Origin: Glaciimonas sp. CA11.2
GTDB taxonomy: Bacteria; Pseudomonadota; Gammaproteobacteria; Burkholderiales; Burkholderiaceae_D
Assembly: GCF_034314045.1 (NCBI RefSeq)
Contig: NZ_JAVIWL010000001.1
Coordinates: 1,860,001-1,924,000, forward strand
DNA: 64,000 nt
Direction: 5' to 3'
In this document: piece after piece, positions 46,049-55,272 of the stretch
Layout of the letters: every line of letters starts with the position of its first letter
How positions within the stretch are numbered: the first letter of the stretch is position 1
The notes under the pieces: model-generated
Seen by the model: the letters and a program-made list of their open reading frames with translations, nothing else
Told to the model about the DNA's origin: nothing
Databases searched by the model: none
Position numbers and translations under genes: made by a program

Positions 46049-46587
46049 AAGAGTGTCTGCACGGTAAATTGCGCCAGATTGGCGCTGGTCCCTTGAGTCT
46101 GCGTGGACGCCCCTAGTTTGCTTTGCGCTGGGGAGTCATCCCATTGCACCGTCACGGTAACCAGCGTGTTGTTACTGGTTGCTACGGCAGCGGTAACGAC
46201 AGAGCCACGTCCGTTTGGTAATTGCGCGATATCCTTAGCAAGCCAGTACCATACGTCGTAGGCGGCTAACTGAGCCACGCTACAGGCCACAACGCTGCAA
46301 TCGGGAGGGATCGTCGCCGGAGCGGCGGGAAGGACTGCGCCGGTCAGTAAATTATTGACGTTATAACTACCGCTAACGGCAGCAGGACTGTTAGCGCGGA
46401 CGCGGTCGATGATGTCATAGGCTGATTGGACGGCCTGTTGTTTGAGATAACTCGCGCTATTCGCTTTGTGCGCTACCAACAACATTCCGGCAATACCGAT
46501 CATGCCAAAAGCAAGTACAACAAGTGCAATCAGGACTTCCAGCAAGGCAAATCCGGTGCGGCGGTCGATGGTTCTTTTTTGACTCAT
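46045..46587 (-). CDS. pilV: Type IV pilus minor pilin PilV
   Basis: A 180-aa prepilin with TGFALLEVLIALVVLAFGMIGIAGML and the AVQSAYDIIDRVRANSPAAV segment typical of PilV. A short GC-containing loop holds a likely disulfide (CSVVACSVAQL). An AAGGTGG lies about six bases before the ATG. It follows fimT after 82 bases. Confidence 0.9.
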   Translation of the reverse strand: MSQKRTIDRRTGFALLEVLIALVVLAFGMIGIAGMLLVAHKANSASYLKQQAVQSAYDIIDRVRANSPAAVSGSYNVNNLLTGAVLPAAPATIPPDCSVVACSVAQLAAYDVWYWLAKDIAQLPNGRGSVVTAAVATSNNTLVTVTVQWDDSPAQSKLGASTQTQGTSANLAQFTVQTLL

Positions 46588-46669
46588 GGCATTCCACCTT
46601 TTGCGCTTACTTTATGCTCACCGTTTGTGCTCATTTTTTACGATCATTTTTTTTGAATACAATCATTCG

Positions 46670-47230
46670 CTAAGGACAAACCAACGCGCCACCCCATACA
46701 GCGGTACCCGGCGTAGGCCCTTGCTGAATTGACCCCGTGACAATAACCTGAAGCGATCGTGCATAGGCCGCACCGCGGGTATCGCAAATTTTGAAATTGG
46801 ATTGCGTGGTAGCAAGGCCGCGAGGGTCGAAGGTGATCGCAGTGGCCGTTACGCCACCAAAAGCCACCGCCGATAGCAACGGATCATTTGGTCCTGCACG
46901 ATAGCTTTGCAAAAGCGTACCGATGCCCGCAGTGGGAACTGTTTTAACAATCCAACCGGTATTCCAGTTAGCGCCGCAAGTGACAGAACCGGTTGCGCCG
47001 ACGGGGCAAACCTGCGTAGTGCCATTTTGCGTCAGCGCGCTAGCGCGGGCGTAATTCAGCGCGCTCATAAATGCATTTGCTTGCCCAGTCTGGCGATTAT
47101 TGAGTAGCAACGTATTGAATGATGGCAGAGCAAGCGAAACTAAAATTGCGGCAATGGCAATCGTGATCAATAGTTCAATCAACGTGAACGCAGCAAAGCT
47201 TGAACGCTTGATCACTGAATTTTTCATCAA
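46670..47230 (-). CDS. fimT: Type IV pilus minor pilin FimT/GspH-like
   Basis: A 186-aa prepilin: AAFTLIELLITIAIAAILVSLALPSFNTLLLNNRQTGQANAFMSALNYARASALTQN, the typical FimT/FimU/GspH N-terminal helix, then a GspH domain with Cys pairs and a C-terminal ALVCP. The residue before the cleavage site is Ala instead of Gly, as in the pilE gene of the same operon. It is the first gene of the - strand pilin operon. Confidence 0.88.
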   Translation of the reverse strand: MMKNSVIKRSSFAAFTLIELLITIAIAAILVSLALPSFNTLLLNNRQTGQANAFMSALNYARASALTQNGTTQVCPVGATGSVTCGANWNTGWIVKTVPTAGIGTLLQSYRAGPNDPLLSAVAFGGVTATAITFDPRGLATTQSNFKICDTRGAAYARSLQVIVTGSIQQGPTPGTAVWGGALVCP

Positions 47231-47617
47231 AGGTCGTTTAACTGAGACGTTAAATAGCCGCCATGTTGATAGGACATTACGGACGATATAAAAAAGATGC
47301 AGATAAAACGTGCATCGTCGCTAAACAGGCAAACGCACAATATAGAGGGAAGCGTGAATAAGTTATCTTGATGCAAGTCTGATGTCGCAACTTCAGGAAA
47401 AGAATACGTGCAAACCTTGTTTAAACAAAACTTTTTAGACGGACGGCAATTTTTTCCGGATCAGCGGTATTGGTCTCTGCAACGGAATATAAAATAAGGC
47501 AAATAAAATGGGATGTTGCGCTGTTTCAACTATTTTTCTGTGCTCAATCAGCGCTGTTTTCAGCGCTGTTTTTTGAACAAACATCGACGTTAGTTCGAGC
47601 GGCACTAAGGCTTTTAT
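47231..47617. other. Region between fimT and the PepSY reductase gene
   Basis: These 387 bases should contain the fimT operon promoter on the - strand. On the + strand there is a TTGATA (47266-47271) 15 bases from TATAAA (47287-47292), and a hairpin with a T-run at 47549-47574. No protein gene is credible. Confidence 0.45.
47549..47574 (+). terminator. Hairpin with T6 tail on the + strand, no + strand gene upstream
   Basis: CAGCGCTG, loop TTTT, CAGCGCTG, then TTTTTT. The stem is perfect and the T-run exists only for + strand transcription, although the flanking genes are on the - strand. Confidence 0.6.
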
Positions 47618-50323
47618 TTAATACACATCGCGCCGATAGCGCCCTTTGGCGATCAAGTCATCCAGCGCCGCTTCGCCGAGAATGTCGGTGAGTACGCTGT
47701 CAATCCCTGCGGCCATTCCATCCAGACTTCCGCAAACGTAAATAACCGCTCCGTCCTGGAGCCATTTGCGCAATTTATCCGCCGCCATACGCAAACGATC
47801 CTGAACATAAATTTTTTCTGGTTGATCTCTCGAAAAGGCGAAATCTGCGCCAGAGAGGACGCCGTCAGTCAACCATTGCTGAATTTCATCGCGATACAAG
47901 AAATCGTGCGCCAGATTGCGTTCACCGAATAACAACCAATTTGTGTGCTGGCCGGCGTGCGCCCGCGCACGCAAATGACCGCGCAAACCAGCGATACCGG
48001 AACCGTTACCGATGAATATGGACGGTGCGTCAGCAGCAATCAACTCGAAGGCAGGATTCGGCAACAAACGCATCTCTACTTCAGAACCCAGCGGAAGGTG
48101 TGCGGTAAGCCAACCGGATGCCAGACCAACACCATCTTCATGCATAACCTGACGCACTAATAAGTGGACGCTGCCATCGTTTGGAATTGAGGCGATGGAA
48201 TAGCGACGCGTGCCGAGCGGTTGTAATTGATCGGCTAATTGTTGCGCGGTGACCGCCAGCATTTCGTTGTTGTGATGCGGCAATATACTCCGAGACAATA
48301 TTTCACCGAGTGTGATTTCTTCGCCGTTATGGGTGATGATTGTCGCCGCTTTCAGCGCCAGTTGTTGGAGAAAAAAATCGACGCGCGCAATCGAATGGCG
48401 TGGTCTGACTTCAACCAATGCGCCAGAAATCCAATGCGTTTGGATTGCGTTCGGCAGGGAAAATTCCAGATGGAAAATAGGGTCGCCCTGACTGCCTGGA
48501 TTGGATTGTCGGCGCGCATTCAGTCGCCATGATTGGTAAGCACCTGGTGAACGTTGGTCGTCAGATTCCGTAGTTACCGAAATGGCTATTGTCGTGCCTG
48601 CAACTTCGCTTAAAGAATGCTGCCAACGGGATAATGCAGCGCTATCGCCGTTATCGACTTCTATCATCGGAAAAAATGCTTGCGCGCCCTGATTTTGTAG
48701 CCAGTGATCCAAAGTATGGCCGAAACCACAAAACTGTGGATAAGCGCTGTCGCCCAATGCCAAAATGCCGTAGCGCAGATCTGGTAAAGAATGCCGTGAG
48801 GATGGCGATAATGGGGATAATTGTCGGGCAAAGCGTCGTGCGCTATCCGGTGGATCGCCCTCGCCAAAACTACTGGCAACCAATAGCACGCGATGGAAAT
48901 GGCGTAAACGCTCGGGGTCCAACGTCGCAAAAGACTGTATAGACACCGATACGCCAGCCGCCTGCAACGCGGCTGCACTGCGTAAGGCGATACTCTCGGC
49001 AAATCCGGACTGGCTTGCGAAGGCGATCAGGAGTGGTGGCAGTGGCGGTGTTGATACTACGTTATCGCGCGTGGAACCAGCAGGATCGATCTTGGGGCCA
49101 GTGACGTTTTCAAGTGCGGCACGTTCGGTGCGCACCATGCGCTTTTTACGCCGACGATCCAGATATAACATCCAGCCTGTGATGCCGAAGAGCGGCAGTC
49201 CGAGCCCTGCGAGCGTCATGATGATGCGGCCGGTTAGTCCGAAATAACTGCCCATATGAAGCGGGTACACGCTGCCAATCAAGCGCCCGCCAGCAGATTT
49301 GTCGACATAGCGCTCAATTTTAGAAACTTTACCCGTCTGTGGCTGAATCAGCATTTGATTGCGGGCCCTTTCATGCGGCGGGTTTGCGTCGAGGTAGAAA
49401 ATTTGGATTGGCTTACCGGGTTGTTCTGGCAAGCGCAAACGGGCGTTACTGTAGCCGCCGGTTTTTGCCGTCTCTTCCAAAAACGCCTGCCATGTCAGTG
49501 TCAAATCCAGATGACTCGCGGAATCATTCGATGAAGCCGTTGCATCGTCCGGTTTTTGGCGTCGTCCAGAAGATTTATCACCGCGTCCGGCACCTGTTTT
49601 TTGCATCCCATCGGCTTGTTTAGATGGCATTTGTTTGGCACTTGGCGTGTCATTGGCCAGCCAATTTGCCCCATCTTTAAACCAGTCGAAGGCCCAATAC
49701 AAACCGGTCAGGCTAAAGACTAGATACATCACTAGCGCCCAGGTGCCGACCACCGAGTGCAAGTTCCACAAAAACGCACGTCCTGTCATTGAAAAATTGA
49801 TATTGGTCCAGTTGCGCCACGCCAGCGGACGCCGCGGCCAGCGGAGATATAGTCCGGACAGCGCCAGAAATAGCAGGCACAGCGCGACACTTCCTGCGAC
49901 CACTTTACCGATGTCTCTAGGAAGAAGGAACCAGCGATGCAACCGTTCCACAAAGGAAAAAAATTCATCACCTTGCAATGCTGGAAGCAACGCGCCAGTG
50001 ACCGGATTGACATACCGTAGTTCGCCACGTTTTGCGCCCGGCTCTGGCGCAAAATTGACCCGCGCCGCCATATGTGGGTCGGCGAAGACCGTCACCTGTG
50101 CGACAGGATGGGATGGTTGTGCGCTCTGTATCCGCAAGATCAACTGATCCGGCGTCAGTGGTGTGATCTTGTTAGAGGATAACGTCATCACTCCGGGGTT
50201 CAGAAGATCCAGCAACTCTTCCCTGAACGATAATATCGCACCCGAAAGGCCAACCAGCATGAGCAAAGTTCCGGCAATAATGCCGATGAACCAATGCACT
50301 TGAAATAAGATTTTCTTAACCAT
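47618..50323 (-). CDS. PepSY-membrane / flavodoxin / FAD-NADPH reductase fusion (probable ferric reductase)
   Basis: A 901-aa protein. Residues 1-390 form a PepSY-associated membrane domain with about four helices (FQVHWFIGIIAGTLLMLVGLSGAIL at the N-terminus, LHRWFLLPRDIGKV, LHSVVGTWALVMYLVFSLTGLYWAF). A flavodoxin domain starts near 430 (FASQSGFAES, VASSFGEGDPPDSA). An FAD domain carries RRYSIAS near 705, and the NADPH domain starts near 770 (GNGSGIAGLRGHLRAR) and ends in the KGRYRRDVY tail of cytochrome P450 reductase-type enzymes. Such fusions move electrons from NADPH across the inner membrane, likely to reduce ferric siderophores. A Fur-like box upstream supports iron regulation. Confidence 0.88.
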   Translation of the reverse strand: MVKKILFQVHWFIGIIAGTLLMLVGLSGAILSFREELLDLLNPGVMTLSSNKITPLTPDQLILRIQSAQPSHPVAQVTVFADPHMAARVNFAPEPGAKRGELRYVNPVTGALLPALQGDEFFSFVERLHRWFLLPRDIGKVVAGSVALCLLFLALSGLYLRWPRRPLAWRNWTNINFSMTGRAFLWNLHSVVGTWALVMYLVFSLTGLYWAFDWFKDGANWLANDTPSAKQMPSKQADGMQKTGAGRGDKSSGRRQKPDDATASSNDSASHLDLTLTWQAFLEETAKTGGYSNARLRLPEQPGKPIQIFYLDANPPHERARNQMLIQPQTGKVSKIERYVDKSAGGRLIGSVYPLHMGSYFGLTGRIIMTLAGLGLPLFGITGWMLYLDRRRKKRMVRTERAALENVTGPKIDPAGSTRDNVVSTPPLPPLLIAFASQSGFAESIALRSAAALQAAGVSVSIQSFATLDPERLRHFHRVLLVASSFGEGDPPDSARRFARQLSPLSPSSRHSLPDLRYGILALGDSAYPQFCGFGHTLDHWLQNQGAQAFFPMIEVDNGDSAALSRWQHSLSEVAGTTIAISVTTESDDQRSPGAYQSWRLNARRQSNPGSQGDPIFHLEFSLPNAIQTHWISGALVEVRPRHSIARVDFFLQQLALKAATIITHNGEEITLGEILSRSILPHHNNEMLAVTAQQLADQLQPLGTRRYSIASIPNDGSVHLLVRQVMHEDGVGLASGWLTAHLPLGSEVEMRLLPNPAFELIAADAPSIFIGNGSGIAGLRGHLRARAHAGQHTNWLLFGERNLAHDFLYRDEIQQWLTDGVLSGADFAFSRDQPEKIYVQDRLRMAADKLRKWLQDGAVIYVCGSLDGMAAGIDSVLTDILGEAALDDLIAKGRYRRDVY

Positions 50324-50487
50324 ATCGGGGAATCAAAAGGGAAGAGTGGTGAGTGGCTGGCAGATTTTTCGACCGTTGTCGTTGCATTGCAGATTGCGTT
50401 TTTTATGCAGACAATTTTGCAACGCTACGTGTTTCATATCGGAAGGTCTATGCTCACCTTGTTATTTATTCGGGATTATTATGCGGC

Positions 50488-50493
50488 ATTATA
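50488..50493 (-). promoter_or_regulatory. -10 box TATAAT of the PepSY reductase promoter
   Basis: A perfect TATAAT on the - strand, about 165 bases before the start codon. Its -35 position falls inside the Fur-like box. Confidence 0.5.
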
Positions 50494-50500
50494 GCTTGGG

Positions 50501-50520
50501 ATAGTAATCATTATCATTCG
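50501..50520 (-). promoter_or_regulatory. Fur-box-like site
   Basis: Read on the - strand it is CGAATGATAATGATTACTAT, close to the GATAAT-based Fur consensus. It lies where the -35 element should be relative to the TATAAT at 50488-50493, as expected for iron-dependent repression. Confidence 0.6.
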
Positions 50521-50642
50521 CATTAAATGAATATTTAGCGCGAGACCTGTTCGACCATTATGTAAGCTCCCCAAGTTTTAAGGCAGTTGTTACGGTCGTT
50601 TCGTTTAAAAAGATAAAGAAAGAGTAAAAGCAGATTTTAAAG

Positions 50643-50664
50643 TAACTGTACAAAAACACAGTTA
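50643..50664. promoter_or_regulatory. LexA-box-like palindrome upstream of tag
   Basis: TAACTGT-N8-ACAGTTA: it keeps the CTGT-N8-ACAG core of the gamma- and betaproteobacterial SOS box and extends the symmetry by three bases each side. It overlaps the -35 area of a TATAAT at 50680-50685. Confidence 0.65.
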
Positions 50665-50679
50665 TTCTATGTTTCTCAG

Positions 50680-50685
50680 TATAAT
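50680..50685 (+). promoter_or_regulatory. -10 box TATAAT of the tag promoter
   Basis: A perfect TATAAT on the + strand, 86 bases before the ATG of tag and 15 bases after the LexA-like site. No good -35 hexamer is visible; that position lies within the palindrome. Confidence 0.5.
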
Positions 50686-50771
50686 CAGGCAGCGTATCTT
50701 CTAGTTGGTTGGCGGTAGGATTGATTAAGCGTCAGTTCTCATTTGTTTATATTTTAGTGATTCACACCACC

Positions 50772-51392
50772 ATGACGATCAAACCCGTAATAGCGGCGGA
50801 CATTATCGACAATCTCACACGTTGCGGATGGGCTAATCTCAAGAATCCTCTTTACCTGCAGTATCACGATGAAGAGTGGGGTGTGCCTTGTCACGACGAA
50901 ACGCGGTTATTCGAAATGCTCAATCTGGAAGGCGCGCAAGCGGGTCTCAGTTGGGAAACTGTTCTCAATAAACGTGAAAATTATCGGATTGCGTTCGACC
51001 ATTGGGATGCCGAAAAAATCGCGCGCTATGATGCCGATAAGGTGGCGGAATTGATGGCGAATGCTGGCATTATCCGCAATCGTCTGAAAATCGCTGCGAC
51101 AATTAATAACGCACAAGCCTATTTGCGTTTGCGCGATGAGTTAGGTGGATTGGATGCCTTTTTATGGGCTTACGTCGATGGCAAGCCAGTGCGGGGTAAC
51201 TGGTTTAGTGGGAATCCCAGCCCTGCGAAAACACCACTTTCCGATCGCATTTCAAAAGACATGCTCAAACGCGGATTTAAATTTATTGGTTCGACCATCA
51301 TTTACGCTTACCTGCAAGGCGTTGGTCTGGTTGACGATCACACAGGTGAATGCTTCCGCCATCATAGTGGGAAGAAGTCCAAGAAGAAGTGA
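50772..51392 (+). CDS. tag: DNA-3-methyladenine glycosylase I
   Basis: A 206-aa HhH-superfamily glycosylase of the Tag type. RCGWAN and YHDEEWGVP at the N-terminus supply zinc ligands C18 and H32; DDHTGECF near the C-terminus supplies H190 and C194. The core has FEMLNLEGAQAGLSWETVLNKRENYR and FKFIGSTIIYAYLQ(G)VG. It removes 3-methyladenine from alkylated DNA. ATG 50772 matches the usual Tag N-terminus; a TTG at 50709 in the same frame would add 21 unusual residues. The C-terminal tail is lysine rich. Confidence 0.94.
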   Translation: MTIKPVIAADIIDNLTRCGWANLKNPLYLQYHDEEWGVPCHDETRLFEMLNLEGAQAGLSWETVLNKRENYRIAFDHWDAEKIARYDADKVAELMANAGIIRNRLKIAATINNAQAYLRLRDELGGLDAFLWAYVDGKPVRGNWFSGNPSPAKTPLSDRISKDMLKRGFKFIGSTIIYAYLQGVGLVDDHTGECFRHHSGKKSKKK

Positions 51393-51694
51393 GGGCTTAC
51401 GTCAATCGCCCCAACTGCGTTGTGCTTTCCTAGCCACCTCGGCGGCCCCGTATTAGCGTACTGTCTTCGTTGGCAGGGTTGGTAAGCCCGTTGCTGAGAT
51501 GGTTTTACGGCAGTCCTAAAAGGTAAAGGAGTGGCTGGAACAGAGCAGTTAAGTTTCGCCGAAAAGTAAAATCGGGAATGGTGTGTAACAGTGCAGACTT
51601 CACCTGAAAATCACCAACGTCACCTCGGGTCAATATCAGTTGAAGTCCGCATTCTTAAAAATTACGCAAGTTAGTTAGTGCACGCTATCGATCC
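51393..51694. other. Gap between convergent tag and gcdH, 302 bases
   Basis: I see no gene and no convincing terminator in this stretch. Confidence 0.4.
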
Positions 51695-52882
51695 TTAACC
51701 GGAAAACGCCTGAATCCCTGTTTGCGCCCGACCAAGAATCAATGCGTGCACGTCATGTGTTCCCTCGTAGGTATTGACCACTTCCAGATTCACCATATGA
51801 CGAATCACGCCATACTCATCGGATATACCGTTGCCACCTAACATGTCGCGTGCAAGCCGTGCCACGTCCAGCGCCTTGCCGCACGAATTGCGTTTCATCA
51901 TGGACGTAATTTCAACCGCAGCGGTTCCTTCATCCTTCATTCGGCCGAGTCGCAAGCAGCCTTGTAATCCCAGTGTGATGTCGGTTTGCATATTTGCTAG
52001 TTTGAGTTGCACCAACTGATTTGCCGCCAAAGGTCGTCCAAACTGTTGACGATCTAGCACGTATTGTCGCGCCCGATGCCAACAGTCTTCGGCGGCCCCG
52101 AGTGCGCCCCAGGCGATGCCGAACCGTGCAGAATCCAAACATGTGAAAGGCCCCTTTAGGCCCCTCACGCCCGGGAGCAAATTTTCTTCGGGTACAAACA
52201 CCTGATCCATCACGATTTCGCCAGTGATTGATGTGCGTAGGCCGACTTTGCCGTGAATCACTGGCGTTGATAATCCCTTCCAGCCTTTTTCCAGTATGAA
52301 GCCGCGAATCACGTCATCCTCAGTTTTGGCCCACACCACAAAAACATCGGCAATCGGCGAGTTAGTGATCCACATTTTTGCGCCTGATAACTGATAGCCG
52401 CCGTCAACTTTTTTGGCACGTGTGACCATACTGCCCGGGTCAGAGCCATGATTTGGTTCAGTTAAACCGAAGCAGCCAATTGTTTTTCCACTTGCCAGCG
52501 AGGGTAAGTATTGTTGCTTTTGTGCTTCGGAGCCAAAAGCATTGATCGGCACCATTACAAGCGACGATTGCACACTCATCATCGAACGATAACCAGAATC
52601 AACGCGTTCGACTTCGCGTGCTATCAACCCATAAGCAACATAACCTAAGCCACCGCCACCGTATTCCGTCGGGATCGTCGCGCCTAGCAATCCTAGCTCG
52701 CCCATCTCGCGAAAGATACTCGGATCGGTTTCGCCATTGCGAAACGAAAGCAGAACGCGCGGCGCAAGCTTGTCTTGCGCATAAGCACGGACCGCGTCCC
52801 GTACCATGCGTTCGTCGTCACTTAGTTGCTGATCTAGCAATAACGGGTCAGACCAATTGAAAGCTGCTTTAGGTTGTGCCAT
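51695..52882 (-). CDS. gcdH: Glutaryl-CoA dehydrogenase
   Basis: A 395-aa acyl-CoA dehydrogenase. GcdH-type features are [72 protein letters not shown], and the catalytic Glu in [17 protein letters not shown] near residue 374. It oxidises and decarboxylates glutaryl-CoA to crotonyl-CoA in lysine and tryptophan breakdown, using FAD. No LysR regulator or CoA transferase gene is adjacent, unlike in many Burkholderiales. Confidence 0.94.
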   Translation of the reverse strand: MAQPKAAFNWSDPLLLDQQLSDDERMVRDAVRAYAQDKLAPRVLLSFRNGETDPSIFREMGELGLLGATIPTEYGGGGLGYVAYGLIAREVERVDSGYRSMMSVQSSLVMVPINAFGSEAQKQQYLPSLASGKTIGCFGLTEPNHGSDPGSMVTRAKKVDGGYQLSGAKMWITNSPIADVFVVWAKTEDDVIRGFILEKGWKGLSTPVIHGKVGLRTSITGEIVMDQVFVPEENLLPGVRGLKGPFTCLDSARFGIAWGALGAAEDCWHRARQYVLDRQQFGRPLAANQLVQLKLANMQTDITLGLQGCLRLGRMKDEGTAAVEITSMMKRNSCGKALDVARLARDMLGGNGISDEYGVIRHMVNLEVVNTYEGTHDVHALILGRAQTGIQAFSG

Positions 52883-53371
52883 GTAATTTTCCGGTTGATG
52901 TTCTGCGTGATTGCTATATTGACCGCTGCTGTTGGTCGTTGTTTTGAGACCGCATTTTCAGGTTCACTTCGGGCTAATTGGAATAGATAGATTTCGTTAG
53001 ATTGCTGATTGCAGCTTCGCCGTGATGGCGCTTTGATCATTTTATGGTAATCGATTTGTACGTATTTTGTATCTGTTTATCTACCGATTTGACTTGGGCT
53101 CTCACGTGGCCATTATCATTTTGTATGTGATTTTGTTTGTGCGCATCTTGATGATCGGTTTCCGTAGCGGGATAGACGCGAGTATCATCACGTCATTCGC
53201 AAAAAATAAGGGAAATTAGTTGTATTTTTGCTACTTTTCTGTTCGGTTCAGTATTTCGTCGACTGCATCGCAATATCGTCGCATCGTCATCGCACCGTCA
53301 TAGCGCCATGAGACACCTTGCAATGCTACTCGACCGCGTCACTCCCTATTTTTACCTTTTCAGGATTTCAC
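52883..53371. other. Divergent promoter region of gcdH and ycaO
   Basis: The right end contains a low-complexity run of CATCG/CGTCA words (53260-53310). I see no gene, and no clear operator or terminator. Confidence 0.4.
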
Positions 53372-55093
53372 ATGTCAACAGAACACTTTATCCCCGGCAA
53401 AGACGCCTCGCTAGAATCGTCGATCAGCTCTATGCAAGGCAAGCTGGAGGCGCTTGGTTTTCATATCGAAGAACGATCATGGCTTAATCCAGTCGATGGT
53501 TGCTGGTCGGTGCATATTCGTGATCGTGATTGCCCGTTGCTGTTTACCAATGGCAAAGGCGCGACTGAACAAGCATCACGTGCAAGTGCGTTGGGCGAAT
53601 TTTTTGAGCGGCTTTCGTGTAATTATTTCTGGACCCATTTTTACCTAGGTGAAAAAGTGGCGAATGGCCCATTTGTGCATTATCCACGTGAAAAATGGTT
53701 TGAACTGAATGACGAAAGCGAAACATGGCCAGCGGGTTTGCTGACCCCGGAATTGCAAAAATTCTATAATCCGGAAGGCACAGTCGATGCCACGATGCTG
53801 GTCGATTACAACTCTGGCAACGAAGATCGCGGCATTTGCGCGATTCCTTACGTACGCGAACGTGATGGCGAGACCGTCTGGTTCCCGGTTAACATTATCG
53901 GCAATTTGTACGCCAGTAACGGTATGTCAGCCGGTAACACGGAAGCCGAAGCACGCACCCAGGCACTGTCGGAAATCTTTGAGCGCGACGTCAAGTTCCG
54001 CATCATCAAAGATGGTCTGTGCTTGCCGGATGTGCCGGAAGAAGTCATCGCACGTTATCCTCGTATCGCCTCCGGGATTCGCGCTTTGCGTGCCGCAGGC
54101 TTTGGTATTCTGGTCAAAGACGCGTCGCTCGGCGGGCAATATCCGGTGATGAATGTCACCTTATTAAATCCAACGGACCAAGGCTGTTTCTCCAGCTTTG
54201 GCGCTCATCCGCGCTTTGAAATCGCCTTGGAACGGGCATTGACTGAATTGCTGCAAGGCCGCGCGCTGGATGCATTAGGCGGCTTTCCGGAGCCGGGGTT
54301 TGATCTGGAAGAAATTGCACATTCACAGAATCTGGAAATTCACTTCGTCGATTCCAGCGGTATCATCAGCTGGAACTTCTTGCGTGATACACCGGATTTC
54401 GCGTTCAGCGACTGGAACTTCAGCAACACCACTGCCGAAGATTATGCATGGTCGATCGCCGCCATTCATGCCAAGGGTCACGATATTTATATCGCCGACT
54501 TCACCCATTTGGGCGTCTATGCGTGCCGGATTCTAGTACCCGGCATGTCAGACATTTACCCTGTCGAAGATTTGGAGTGGGATAACGTCAGCGTTGGCAA
54601 TGAAATCCGCGAACCGATTCTGTTCCTGGCAGATCTGGACGATGAAGAATGCACCGATTTGCTGGGTGAATTGAATGAATTGGGATTAGCAGATCAGCGA
54701 CCAGTTGCTGCATTGATCGGTTTGGTTGCCGACGTTGGTACGTTGTGGAAAGAACTACGTGTCGGTGAATTGAAAACGCTCCTGGCATTGGCCATCGGCG
54801 ACCGTGAAGCGATTCGTGAAGGCTGTGACTGGATACGTCACTTCAATCAAATTAGCGCAGACCGTCAATTGGTTTATCGTTGCATCGAAAGCCTGATCGG
54901 TTTAGATGATGCCAAACCTTACGCCGCCGCCTTGCAACACCTATACGGCGCTGAAACAGTGCTGCAAGCGCATGCATTGCTGAATCGTGAACAACGGTTC
55001 TTTGGTATCAAATCGCCGGGCCTGAATCTCGAAGGTTGCGATATGCATCAGCGCTGGTTGGCGGCTTATGCCAAGGTACAAGTGGCTAAGTGA
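53372..55093 (+). CDS. ycaO: YcaO-domain protein (ribosomal protein S12 methylthiotransferase accessory factor type)
   Basis: A 573-aa protein close in length to E. coli YcaO (586 aa). It has GKGATEQASRASALGEFFERLSCNYF, the AEARTQALSEIFERDVKFRI ATP/Mg segment, and FEIALERALTELLQGR. YcaO proteins use ATP to activate amide backbones; the E. coli type is linked genetically to RimO-dependent modification of S12. The neighbours give no sign of a peptide natural-product cluster: no precursor, protease or exporter gene. I chose ATG 53372 because an AGGA lies seven bases before it; an in-frame ATG at 53318 is possible. A strong terminator follows. Confidence 0.9.
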   Translation: MSTEHFIPGKDASLESSISSMQGKLEALGFHIEERSWLNPVDGCWSVHIRDRDCPLLFTNGKGATEQASRASALGEFFERLSCNYFWTHFYLGEKVANGPFVHYPREKWFELNDESETWPAGLLTPELQKFYNPEGTVDATMLVDYNSGNEDRGICAIPYVRERDGETVWFPVNIIGNLYASNGMSAGNTEAEARTQALSEIFERDVKFRIIKDGLCLPDVPEEVIARYPRIASGIRALRAAGFGILVKDASLGGQYPVMNVTLLNPTDQGCFSSFGAHPRFEIALERALTELLQGRALDALGGFPEPGFDLEEIAHSQNLEIHFVDSSGIISWNFLRDTPDFAFSDWNFSNTTAEDYAWSIAAIHAKGHDIYIADFTHLGVYACRILVPGMSDIYPVEDLEWDNVSVGNEIREPILFLADLDDEECTDLLGELNELGLADQRPVAALIGLVADVGTLWKELRVGELKTLLALAIGDREAIREGCDWIRHFNQISADRQLVYRCIESLIGLDDAKPYAAALQHLYGAETVLQAHALLNREQRFFGIKSPGLNLEGCDMHQRWLAAYAKVQVAK

Positions 55094-55130
55094 GGCAATA
55101 AGCATGATAGGAAGCTCGGAGTAACTCAAG

Positions 55131-55164
55131 ATCGTCTGTGGCCTTGACTACAGGCGATTTTTTT
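55131..55164 (+). terminator. Intrinsic terminator after ycaO
   Basis: ATCGTCTGT (55131-55139) pairs with ACAGGCGAT (55150-55158), with one G-U pair, followed by seven T. Confidence 0.88.
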
Positions 55165-55272
55165 GGGCTACCATCGACTCGAATGACTACCTAACGTCTT
55201 GACCCGCGCTTTCTGTCGACGTAATTCGCACGCTTTTTGCGGTTGAAATTGACTGTTTTAATAATTAAATCT

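Larger units (their letters stand above)
50324..50771. other. Divergent regulatory region between the PepSY reductase and tag
   Basis: It holds the Fur-like box and - strand TATAAT for the reductase, and the LexA-like box and + strand TATAAT for tag, each listed separately. No gene is visible. Confidence 0.6.

Noticed and set aside
53255..53315. CATCG/CGTCA-rich stretch as a possible direct-repeat element
   Set aside because: The words are irregular in spacing and sequence; it looks like low-complexity DNA rather than a defined repeat.
53372..55093. YcaO as part of an azole-peptide (RiPP) cluster
   Set aside because: There is no precursor peptide, dehydrogenase, protease or transporter nearby, and length and layout fit the stand-alone E. 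coli-type YcaO.
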